From Roseivirga sp. BDSF3-8 (GTDB lineage Bacteria; Bacteroidota; Bacteroidia; Cytophagales; Cyclobacteriaceae): a stretch of 64,000 nucleotides of DNA. The position numbers and the translations under genes are program-made. The stretch spans positions 2,745,001-2,809,000 of the forward strand of contig NZ_JBGNFV010000001.1 of assembly GCF_041449215.1 (NCBI RefSeq), written 5' to 3'. The notes below the pieces were generated by a model. The model ran no database searches, had not been told where the DNA came from, and saw only the letters and a program-made list of their open reading frames with translations. Numbering within the stretch: position 1 is the first letter of the stretch; each line of letters opens with the position of its first letter. Below are positions 50,471 through 58,273 of the stretch, in pieces.

Positions 50471-50501
50471 GATTAGAAAACGCGAATGCGTATTTCTAAT
50501 C
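50471..50501. other. Long hairpin
   Basis: GATTAGAAAACGC and GCGTATTTCTAATC pair around a GAAT loop with one bulge. No T run follows on the plus strand, so it is not a standard terminator. It abuts the 31-bp tandem repeat. Confidence 0.6.
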
Positions 50502-50502
50502 A

Positions 50503-50570
50503 GGGAGGTCCGACTTTCGCTGGGCCCGCATCCGGGAGGTCCGACTTTCGCTGGGCCCGCATCCGGGAGG
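50503..50570. repeat. 31-bp tandem repeat, 2.2 copies
   Basis: A 31-bp unit beginning GGGAGGTCCGACTTTCGCTG occurs at 50503-50533 and again without change at 50534-50564, followed by the first six bases of a third copy. Confidence 0.9.
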
Positions 50571-51207
50571 CAGAATGCTATTTAAAGCAGCCGGTTACGG
50601 CCAATCCTAATGCCAGTACCGGCCCTGGTTTAAGAATGCTGTAGCTTTTTTGAGCCGTTCCCCTCAGGTAGCTGACTGATGAGCAATTAATAATGTGCTA
50701 TTTTTAACCCCTTTACTTGACGGCTATGCTCTAGAGGCGCCATTCATCGCGCCTTGTTCCGTCAGGCAAAGAAGAGGAGGGAACCTCTAAACCAGGTAGC
50801 CACTATGTAGAGCACATACCCTTGTTTTTAGGCCTCTTCAGCCATTCCGACCCTATGAGGCGATATATCCCGTCAAGTATATTCATACCCTCATCCCACA
50901 CAACATTAGTCCCCTCCGGACGTCGCCTTTGTAGCTTAATAAAGCCAAAGTAATTTTGAGTGCCGTAGGCACGCAGTTCAACCTATCTTCTGGATTTATA
51001 CATAGAGGCCCCCGGCTCCAATCATGATATCCTGCAGTACACGGATTGGCCTAATAGCCATGCCGTATAGAGAGCTTTTACCAGCTATCTGTAATTAGCA
51101 AATATATACTGCCTATTCGCCTAATGGCTCCTCCTTTTCCAATCTTCATTTACGCAAAACGAAAGCTGCCTCCTTTTGCCATTGTCAACAACATAACCCA
51201 AAAGCCG

Positions 51208-52500
51208 ATGAAAAAATGGTACCCGCCTATTGCCCTGGCGTGCCTGCTTACCTGTACACAGGTTAGCTTGGCACAGGATGAGCCCGCCCTGGAAGTGGAT
51301 GAGTCCTACGCACCCCTGACAGTAAACCTTAATGAGAGCGGCTCCAAGTATGTCCGCTTCATTATATGGAATCAGTTCTGGGCCACTGCTACTGAGAACA
51401 ACCCCGGAACAATTACCGATCCCGACGACGAACAGGACGACTGGACTACAGACCTGGCCCTCCGCCGGGCGCGTATACTCGCCTATGCACAAATCTCCCC
51501 GCGCTTCCTTATCCTCACCCACTTTGGTGTTAACAACCAATCCTTTGTGGCAGGAGGTGTCGATGGCACCAATAAAAAGCCTCAGCTCTTTTTCCATGAT
51601 GTGTGGAACGAGTATATGGTCATACCCGATAAGCTATATGTCGGCACCGGCCTCCACTATTGGCACGGCGTATCCCGCCTTACCAATGCATCCACCCTAA
51701 ACTTCATGACCCTCGATGCCCCCATATTCAACTGGCCCACTATTGAGCTTACCGATCAGTTTGCTCGCCAGTTCGGCTTTTATGCCAAAGGAAAGCTCGG
51801 GCAGTTTGACTACCGGATAGCACTCAATAAACCGTTTGCGGCAGGTAGCCTAACCTCCCTTAACCAAAACTTTGCCGTCAACATACCCACCGACAACTGG
51901 GCCACGGCAGGCTACTTCATGTACCAGTTTCGAGACCAGGAGTCCAACAAGCTACCCTATATGGTCGGGTCATACCTCGGCACCAAGTCCATATTCAATA
52001 TCGGGGCCGGCTTCTACCACCATCCCGAAGCCTCCGCCATACAGGAAGGCCTCACCATAGAGCAGCAGGACCATAGCCTGTTCGGCGTAGATGTATTTTA
52101 TGAAGAGCCCACAGCCTCAGGCGGTGGCATATCAATATATAGCGTGTATTATAACTATGACTTTGGCGATAACTACCTGCGTAATGTCGGCATACTTGCC
52201 ATAAACGGAAACAACGCCCAACCCACCATAGGCACCGGCAGTATCTGGTATACTCAGGCCGGTTATGCTTTCCCTAAAAATGATATAGGCGGTCAGTTCA
52301 TGCCCTACGCCACCCTTACCTATAAGGACTTTGAGGCCCTTGAAGAATCCTCCTTCCAGTACAGCGCAGGACTCAACTACTTTATCAGCGGGCATAACGC
52401 CAAGGTCACCATAGAGTACGCCAACAGGCCCTATTTCGTCAATGGCCAAAAAGACAGTAGCCTCGCCCAGGTCATCCTCCAGACACACATATTCCTTTGA
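51208..52500 (+). CDS. Outer-membrane beta-barrel protein (porin-like)
   Basis: 430 aa from the start at 51208, chosen because it gives a signal peptide (MKKWYPPIALACLLTCTQVS, then LAQ); an upstream in-frame ATG at 51124 would add 28 residues with no function. The body is an outer-membrane barrel: alternating aromatic strands (KYVRFIIWNQFWATATENNP; YFMYQFRDQ; IYSVYYNYDFGDNY), no TonB box, a short final strand ending QTHIFL. It starts the acid-uptake cluster and may admit the substrate through the outer membrane; that role is inference from position. Confidence 0.8.
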   Translation: MKKWYPPIALACLLTCTQVSLAQDEPALEVDESYAPLTVNLNESGSKYVRFIIWNQFWATATENNPGTITDPDDEQDDWTTDLALRRARILAYAQISPRFLILTHFGVNNQSFVAGGVDGTNKKPQLFFHDVWNEYMVIPDKLYVGTGLHYWHGVSRLTNASTLNFMTLDAPIFNWPTIELTDQFARQFGFYAKGKLGQFDYRIALNKPFAAGSLTSLNQNFAVNIPTDNWATAGYFMYQFRDQESNKLPYMVGSYLGTKSIFNIGAGFYHHPEASAIQEGLTIEQQDHSLFGVDVFYEEPTASGGGISIYSVYYNYDFGDNYLRNVGILAINGNNAQPTIGTGSIWYTQAGYAFPKNDIGGQFMPYATLTYKDFEALEESSFQYSAGLNYFISGHNAKVTIEYANRPYFVNGQKDSSLAQVILQTHIFL

Positions 52501-52529
52501 TCCATCATGTACCCAAAAAATCTAAAGCA

Positions 52530-52787
52530 ATGAATAAAGACAAGATGAAAGCCTACTGGAGCAAGAATCTGCAATACCTGCTCATTCTTCTCTCCATCTG
52601 GTTTATCGTTTCATACGGCGCAGGCATCCTCTTTGCCGACGCCCTCAATCAGATCCGCCTCGGTGGCTTCAAACTAGGTTTCTGGTTTGCACAGCAAGGC
52701 TCCATATACGTATTCGTCGTGCTCATCTTTGTATATGTCAAACTCATGAACTCCCTTGATAAAGAGTTCGATGTGGACGAAAAGTAA
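52530..52787 (+). CDS. DUF4212 symporter subunit
   Basis: 85 aa from the start at 52530 (MNKDKMKAYWSKNLQYLLIL); an in-frame start at 52497 overlaps the porin gene and is less likely. Two membrane helices and the LGGFKLGFWFAQQGSIYVF block identify DUF4212, the small partner always found next to a particular group of sodium:solute symporters. It lies 28 bp before that symporter. Confidence 0.92.
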   Translation: MNKDKMKAYWSKNLQYLLILLSIWFIVSYGAGILFADALNQIRLGGFKLGFWFAQQGSIYVFVVLIFVYVKLMNSLDKEFDVDEK

Positions 52788-52815
52788 ATCATAAACCCAC
52801 CAATTAAAGAAAACT

Positions 52816-54588
52816 ATGGACGTTCAAACCTGGACATATATTCTGGTAGGGCTATCATTCGCCCTGTACATCGGCATAGCCATCTGGTCACGTGCCGGTT
52901 CCACCAAAGAGTTTTACATTGCAGGCGGAGGCGTGCCCCCCCTCGCCAATGGCATGGCCACCGCCGCAGACTGGATGTCAGCCGCCTCCTTCATCTCCAT
53001 GGCAGGCCTTATCTCCTTCATGGGATATGACGGCGCCGTATACCTCATGGGCTGGACAGGAGGATACGTGCTCCTTGCCCTACTGCTAGCCCCCTACCTC
53101 CGCAAGTTTGGTAAGTTTACCGTGCCCGATTTTGTAGGAGAAAGATACTACAGCCAGACCGCCCGGCAAGTAGCCGTCGTTTGCGCCATATTCGTATCCT
53201 TTACCTATGTAGCCGGGCAGATGCGCGGCGTAGGCGTAGTATTCAGCCGCTTCCTCGAGACAGACGTCAACACCGGCGTTATCATCGGCATGATCATCGT
53301 ATTCTTCTATGCCGTGCTCGGTGGTATGAAAGGCATCACCTACACCCAGGTAGCCCAGTACTGCGTACTCATTTTCGCCTTCATGGTCCCCGCCATATTC
53401 ATCTCCATACTCATGACCGATAATGTACTGCCCCAGCTTGGTTTTGGCGGTACCCTTGAAGATGGTACCTACCTGCTGGACAGGCTCGACTCACTGCATG
53501 AAGAACTTGGCTTTGCCGCCTACACCAGTGGCACCAAAAGCACCATAGACGTATTCTTCATCACCGCCGCCCTCATGGTCGGCACCGCCGGGCTCCCCCA
53601 CGTTATCGTTCGCTTCTTCACCGTGCCTAAGGTTAAAGACGCCCGTATCTCTGCCGGTTATGCCCTCGTTTTTATAGCCATATTATACACCACTGCTCCC
53701 GCTGTAGCCGCCTTTGCCCGTACTAACCTCATCAATACCGTTAACGGCACAGCCTACTCCGAGCTACCACAGTGGTTCAGAAACTGGGAAAATACCAGCC
53801 TTCTCGCCTGGGTCGATAAGAACGGCGACGGACGCGTGCAGTACAGAGCAGGGAACGCCGTCACCGGTGGCAAGCCCGAGTTTGCTTCAGGCCAGACCGG
53901 CCAAAGCGGACAGCGCGTAGTCACCAATGCCGATCAGAGCAATGCCAATGAACTGTTTGTAGACCGCGACATCATGGTGCTTGCCAATCCTGAGATTGCC
54001 GAGCTGCCCAACTGGGTCATCGCCCTCGTCGCTGCAGGAGGCCTTGCCGCCGCACTATCCACTGCCGCCGGCCTCCTCCTCGTTATATCCACCTCCATTG
54101 CCCACGACATGATCAAGAAGGCAATCAACCCCGAAATTACCGAAAAAGGGGAGCTTACCGCCGCCAGGTTATCCGCCGCCGTAGCCGTACTTATTGCCGG
54201 TTACTTTGGCATCAACCCGCCCGGTTTTGTCGCGCAGGTAGTCGCATTTGCCTTTGGCCTCGCCGCTTCATCATTCTTCCCCATCATCATCATGGGAATA
54301 TTCAGTAAGCGAATGAACAAACAAGGCGCCATAGCCGGCATGATATCAGGCATCACCTTTACCGCCATATACATCGTATACTTTAAATTTATGGCCCCCG
54401 AGCTCAATACCCCCGATAACTGGCTCTTCGGTATTTCCCCAGAAGGCATTGGTACACTCGGTATGCTTATAAACTTCGTGGTCGCCATCATCGTCTCACG
54501 CATGAAGCCCGAACCGCCTCAGCATGTACAGGATATGGTAGAAAATATCCGTTACCCTCGCGGGGCCGGAGAAGCAGTTGCACACTAG
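52816..54588 (+). CDS. Sodium:solute symporter (acetate/short-chain acid type)
   Basis: 590 aa of the SSS family with about 13 membrane helices; blocks include GNGMATAADWMSAASFISMAG-like (NGMATAADWMSAASF), the GLPHVIVRFFTVP element and LAAALSTAAGLLLVIS. This is the VC_2705-like group paired with DUF4212. It resembles the acetate permease ActP. The genes around it (acyl-CoA synthetases, symporter-like sensor kinase) point to acetate or a similar small acid. A loop of ~80 residues between helices (~300-385) contains DKNGDGRVQYRAGN, an EF-hand-like Ca2+ site. Confidence 0.92.
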   Translation: MDVQTWTYILVGLSFALYIGIAIWSRAGSTKEFYIAGGGVPPLANGMATAADWMSAASFISMAGLISFMGYDGAVYLMGWTGGYVLLALLLAPYLRKFGKFTVPDFVGERYYSQTARQVAVVCAIFVSFTYVAGQMRGVGVVFSRFLETDVNTGVIIGMIIVFFYAVLGGMKGITYTQVAQYCVLIFAFMVPAIFISILMTDNVLPQLGFGGTLEDGTYLLDRLDSLHEELGFAAYTSGTKSTIDVFFITAALMVGTAGLPHVIVRFFTVPKVKDARISAGYALVFIAILYTTAPAVAAFARTNLINTVNGTAYSELPQWFRNWENTSLLAWVDKNGDGRVQYRAGNAVTGGKPEFASGQTGQSGQRVVTNADQSNANELFVDRDIMVLANPEIAELPNWVIALVAAGGLAAALSTAAGLLLVISTSIAHDMIKKAINPEITEKGELTAARLSAAVAVLIAGYFGINPPGFVAQVVAFAFGLAASSFFPIIIMGIFSKRMNKQGAIAGMISGITFTAIYIVYFKFMAPELNTPDNWLFGISPEGIGTLGMLINFVVAIIVSRMKPEPPQHVQDMVENIRYPRGAGEAVAH

Positions 54589-54612
54589 CAAGTAGGTTTC
54601 TTTATTCAGTCC

Positions 54613-54640
54613 AAAGCGGGGGTAGATCCCCCCGCTTTCA
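54613..54640 (+). terminator. Hairpin after symporter gene
   Basis: An AAAGCGGGGG/CCCCCCGCTTT stem with a short loop lies just after the symporter stop. The T run after it is short, so it may be a partial terminator or attenuator that lets some transcripts continue to the downstream genes. Confidence 0.7.
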
Positions 54641-54662
54641 CTTTCCCATAAACCCATAAAAA

Positions 54663-54872
54663 ATGAAAGTAAACAGAACCGCCACCATCCTTTTTCTTAT
54701 CCTTTACGGCCTCATCACCTTTGTAGGCAGATTATACATCGAGCCCTTCCTCGGAGTCAGCCCCCTCGGCAGCCTTGCCATCGGCCTCCTGTCCATCGGC
54801 TTCGTCATTATGCTCTTCCGTACCGGGTTCCTTACCCTCCAAAAGCACACCCCCGGGCAAAAGAGTGCATAA
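54663..54872 (+). CDS. Small membrane protein, unknown
   Basis: 69 aa with two predicted membrane helices (ATILFLILYGLITFVG and LGSLAIGLLSIGFVIMLFRT), and a short polar tail. No family is recognised. It lies between the symporter gene and the next small membrane gene, in the same direction. Confidence 0.65.
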   Translation: MKVNRTATILFLILYGLITFVGRLYIEPFLGVSPLGSLAIGLLSIGFVIMLFRTGFLTLQKHTPGQKSA

Positions 54873-54939
54873 TTTACATTAGTGAAATACCACCTAATTC
54901 AGTAACTTATTTAAACTCACAACCAATAACCCTGACCCA

Positions 54940-55146
54940 GTGCAAAGACCCGCGTACCGCTATAAATTGCCTGCTGTATTCCTGCTCTTTCTGGTGCTGT
55001 TCAATTTTCCCGTCATCGCTATATTTAACAGCCCCAGGCTCGTGCTTGGCATACCCGTCCTCTACCTCTACCTGCTGGTAGCCTGGCTGGGATTTGTGTT
55101 TTTGATGGCGAGAATTATACACAGCCTGAACAAAGCTAAAAAGTAA
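54940..55146 (+). CDS. Small membrane protein, DUF3311-like
   Basis: 68 aa beginning with GTG (no ATG in a suitable place). Two helices (KLPAVFLLFLVLFNFPVIAIF and VLGIPVLYLYLLVAWLGFVF) and the PVLYLYLLVAW block resemble the small subunits (DUF3311/YhdT-like) that sit beside sodium:solute symporters. It ends 3 bp before the sensor kinase whose N-terminal half is a symporter-like domain, so it may be that kinase's small partner. Family placement is tentative. Confidence 0.65.
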   Translation: MQRPAYRYKLPAVFLLFLVLFNFPVIAIFNSPRLVLGIPVLYLYLLVAWLGFVFLMARIIHSLNKAKK

Positions 55147-55149
55147 GCT

Positions 55150-57888
55150 ATGGGGAAAAGCCTCATTATCTTCTTTGCCTTTTTCTACCTGGCCCTCCTC
55201 TTTGCAATAGCCTGGCTGGCAGAGCGCCGTGCCAAAAGCGGGCACAGCCTCGTCAATAATCCCTACATATACTCCCTCTCACTCGCCGTATATTGTACAG
55301 CGTGGACCTTCTACGGCTCCGTAGGCCGTGCCGCCAGCAGTGGCTTAGAGTTTATCACCATCTACCTCGGCCCCACACTAATGGCACCCCTCTGGTGGCT
55401 CGTCATGCGTAAGATCATACGCATCTGCCGCGTTAACCGCATTACCACCATTGCAGACCTCATCTCCTCCAGGTATGGAAAAAATGTCACCCTCGGAGGT
55501 ATCGTTACCGCAGTGTGCGTACTCGGCATCATACCCTATATTTCCCTGCAGCTTAAGGCCATTTCCAGCAGTTACACAATGCTTACCCGGGGTAGCCTCC
55601 AGTCTGCCGGCGCCAGCCAGATACCCTTTTATGCAGATACCGCCTTTTTCATAGCCCTCATACTCGCCCTCTTCATCATATTCTTCGGCACCCGGCACGT
55701 AGATGCCACCTACAAGCGCGAAGGCATGGTAGCCGCCATAGCATTCGAATCCGTTTTTAAGCTCATCGCCTTTCTCATTATCGGTGTCTTTGTCTCCTAT
55801 GTCGCATTCGATGGCGTGCAGGATATATTCACACAAGCCGCCAGTCAGCCACGCCTCTCCCGGCTTTTCACCCTCGACCAGAACAATACCAGCTGGCTCT
55901 ACATGACCCTCCTCAGCATGGTCGCCATCCTATTCCTCCCCAGGCAGTTCCAGGTCTCCGTCTTGGAAAACCAGAATGAGCGCCACCTTCAGAAAGCCAT
56001 GTGGCTCTTTCCCCTCTACCTGCTTATTATCAACCTCTTCGTGCTTCCCATAGCCTTTGGAGGCAGCCTCCTGTTCCAAGGCCGCAATGTAGACGCCGAT
56101 ATGTACGTCCTCGCCATACCCATGGAAATGAACCAGGGCAGCCTCGCCCTCATGACCTTCCTTGGCGGCTTTGCCGCTGCCACCAGCATGATCATCGTCT
56201 CCACCATTGCCCTCAGCATCATGCTCACCAATAACCTCATCATGCCCATCCTCGTAGGCATGCCCTACCTCAAAAACTACTTTAGAGAGCACCTCAGCTT
56301 CATTACCGTCTGGAGCCGGCGGGTAAATATCATCATCGTACTCCTATGCGCCTATGCCTACTACAGAGGCGTGGCAGACTATTTCCCCCTTGTCTCCATC
56401 GGCCTCATCTCCTTTGCCGCCGTCATGCAGTTCATGCCCGCCATCATCGGCGGCATCTATTGGAAAGCAGGTACCAAGCTCGGCGCCCTTACCGGTATCC
56501 TCCTTGGCTTCGGCATTTGGTTCTATACCCTCATTATACCCACCATAGTGCGCGCCCGTTTACTCCCCCAAAGCATCATGAGCGACGGCCTGTTCGGTAT
56601 CCACAGCCTCAAACCCTACGCCCTTTTTGGCCTCCAATACCTCGACCCCATCAGCCACTGCCTCTTCTGGAGCATGCTCCTCAACATCGGCGCCTACATA
56701 TACCTTTCCGTATACAGCACCCAGAGCAGTAAAGAGCGCAACCAGGCAGAGCTGTTTGTTGATATCTTCAAATACAGCGCCAACACCGAGAGCAGCGTCG
56801 TATGGAAAGGCACCGCATACACCCATGACCTCCGTAGCCTCCTCCATAGCTTCCTCGGAAAAGGACAGACAGATAAAGCCCTGGCCACATTCAGTAAACG
56901 CCATACCATCAACATGGAAGCCGGCACTATGGCCGATCATCGCCTTGTAAACTATGCCGAAAAACTGCTCGCAGGAGCCATAGGCGCCGCTGCCAGCCGT
57001 ATCATGGTCGCCAGTGTCGTCAAAGAAGAAGAGATCACCATGGATGAGGTCTATAACATCCTCAAAGAAAGCCAGCAACTGATGGCCGTTAATAAAGAGC
57101 TCATTCACAAATCAAAAGAACTTAAAATAGCCACCGAAAAGCTCCAGGCAGCTAACCACCGCCTCAAAGAGCTCGATCACCTCAAAGACGAGTTCATCAG
57201 CACCGTCACCCACGAGATGCGCACCCCCATCACCTCCATCAGAGCTTTTTCAGAAATACTACACGATACCCCCGACCTCGGAGACCGGGAGAAAGATGAG
57301 TTTATCAGCACCATAATCAAGGAAACCCAGCGAATGGAGCGGCTCATAAACCAGGTGCTCGACCTCGAAAGGTTTGACTCCGGCAGGCAAAAGCTAAGCC
57401 TCGAACCTCTGGACCTCAACAGCCTCATCCATGAAGCCATAAGCTCCCTTAATCAGGTAGCCAGAGAGGCAGGAGCCACCGTACAAACCCAACTGCAGGC
57501 CAACCTCCCCCTGGTTGAGGCCGACAAGGACCGTATAACCCAGGTCGTGCTGAACCTCCTCAGCAATGCACTCAAGTTTTGCCCACCGGATACCGGCCGT
57601 GTAGTAGTAGCCAGCTATTACCGCCAGGGGAGTATCCATGTGAGCGTAACAGATAACGGAAGCGGTATTGACCCGGAAAGCCTGCCGCTCCTTTTTGATA
57701 AGTTTTTTCAGGCAAAGAACCAGACCACCAAAAAACCGAAAGGCAGTGGGCTCGGTTTGGCCATAAGCAGGAAGATCATAGAGCATCACGAAGGCCAAAT
57801 ATGGGCCCGTAGTGAAATCGGTAAAGGCTCCGTCTTTACATTTGCCCTTCCTGTGGTTAGGGAAAGAAATAAGATAGCGATCGAATAA
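55150..57888 (+). CDS. Histidine kinase with sodium:solute symporter sensor domain (CrbS-like)
   Basis: 912 aa. Residues ~1-510 form a 12-13-helix SSS-family domain (SLAVYCTAWTFYGSVGRAA near the N-terminus; GGFAAATSMIIVSTIALSIM). A linker and coiled coil (~620-680) lead to a HisKA domain with phospho-acceptor His688 in VTHEMRTPITS, then the HATPase with N box (NLLSNALKF), G1 (DNGSGIDP) and G2 (GSGLGLAIS, from ~865). This is the architecture of CrbS, which controls acetyl-CoA synthetase genes in Vibrio and Pseudomonas. It is followed 6 bp later by the response regulator. Confidence 0.93.
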   Translation: MGKSLIIFFAFFYLALLFAIAWLAERRAKSGHSLVNNPYIYSLSLAVYCTAWTFYGSVGRAASSGLEFITIYLGPTLMAPLWWLVMRKIIRICRVNRITTIADLISSRYGKNVTLGGIVTAVCVLGIIPYISLQLKAISSSYTMLTRGSLQSAGASQIPFYADTAFFIALILALFIIFFGTRHVDATYKREGMVAAIAFESVFKLIAFLIIGVFVSYVAFDGVQDIFTQAASQPRLSRLFTLDQNNTSWLYMTLLSMVAILFLPRQFQVSVLENQNERHLQKAMWLFPLYLLIINLFVLPIAFGGSLLFQGRNVDADMYVLAIPMEMNQGSLALMTFLGGFAAATSMIIVSTIALSIMLTNNLIMPILVGMPYLKNYFREHLSFITVWSRRVNIIIVLLCAYAYYRGVADYFPLVSIGLISFAAVMQFMPAIIGGIYWKAGTKLGALTGILLGFGIWFYTLIIPTIVRARLLPQSIMSDGLFGIHSLKPYALFGLQYLDPISHCLFWSMLLNIGAYIYLSVYSTQSSKERNQAELFVDIFKYSANTESSVVWKGTAYTHDLRSLLHSFLGKGQTDKALATFSKRHTINMEAGTMADHRLVNYAEKLLAGAIGAAASRIMVASVVKEEEITMDEVYNILKESQQLMAVNKELIHKSKELKIATEKLQAANHRLKELDHLKDEFISTVTHEMRTPITSIRAFSEILHDTPDLGDREKDEFISTIIKETQRMERLINQVLDLERFDSGRQKLSLEPLDLNSLIHEAISSLNQVAREAGATVQTQLQANLPLVEADKDRITQVVLNLLSNALKFCPPDTGRVVVASYYRQGSIHVSVTDNGSGIDPESLPLLFDKFFQAKNQTTKKPKGSGLGLAISRKIIEHHEGQIWARSEIGKGSVFTFALPVVRERNKIAIE

Positions 57889-57894
57889 GGCCAG

Positions 57895-58272
57895 ATGAAA
57901 CCGAAAATACTGATAGTAGACGATGAACCGAACATCCTTTTGTCACTCGAATTTCTCATGAAGAAAAACGGGTACGAGGTGTTCATTGCCCGGGACGGCA
58001 GCGAGGCACTCGACATCCTCAGCCAGCAGACACCCGAGGTCATACTCCTGGATATTATGATGCCCGAAGTAGATGGCTACGAAGTCTGCCAGCAAGTAAA
58101 AGCAAACCCCCTCATGAAAGACAGTAAAGTCATCTTTCTCAGTGCTAAAAGCAAAGAGAGTGACATCAGCAAAGGCTATGACGCAGGCGCAGACCTCTAC
58201 ATGACCAAACCCTTCTCCACCCGGGAACTCATGAGTAAAGTAAAAGAATTGACCCCGATCAAAAAAACATGA
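57895..58272 (+). CDS. Receiver-only response regulator
   Basis: 125 aa, a single receiver domain. The phospho-acceptor is Asp53 in LLDIMMPEVDG, with the acidic pair in VDDEPN (D9, D10), the Ser/Thr position in FLSAKSK and Lys105 in MTKPF. There is no DNA-binding or enzyme domain, unlike CrbR, which has an HTH. It therefore needs another protein to give output. It starts 6 bp after the kinase and ends 1 bp before the acyl-CoA synthetase gene. Confidence 0.95.
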   Translation: MKPKILIVDDEPNILLSLEFLMKKNGYEVFIARDGSEALDILSQQTPEVILLDIMMPEVDGYEVCQQVKANPLMKDSKVIFLSAKSKESDISKGYDAGADLYMTKPFSTRELMSKVKELTPIKKT

Positions 58273-58273
58273 T

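Larger units (their letters stand above)
50325..51207. other. Intergenic region upstream of the acid-uptake cluster
   Basis: About 880 bp with no convincing gene. It holds a long hairpin (50471-50501), a 31-bp tandem duplication (50503-50570) and, at 50725-50790, several short complementary words (AGAGG/CCTCT, GGCGC/GCGCC) that hint at RNA structure but match no riboswitch or ncRNA I know. The promoter of the downstream cluster must lie here. Confidence 0.5.

Noticed and set aside
50725-50790. Complementary short words that might form a structured RNA
   Set aside because: No match to a riboswitch, RNase P, 6S or tmRNA core; kept only as a note in the intergenic entry.
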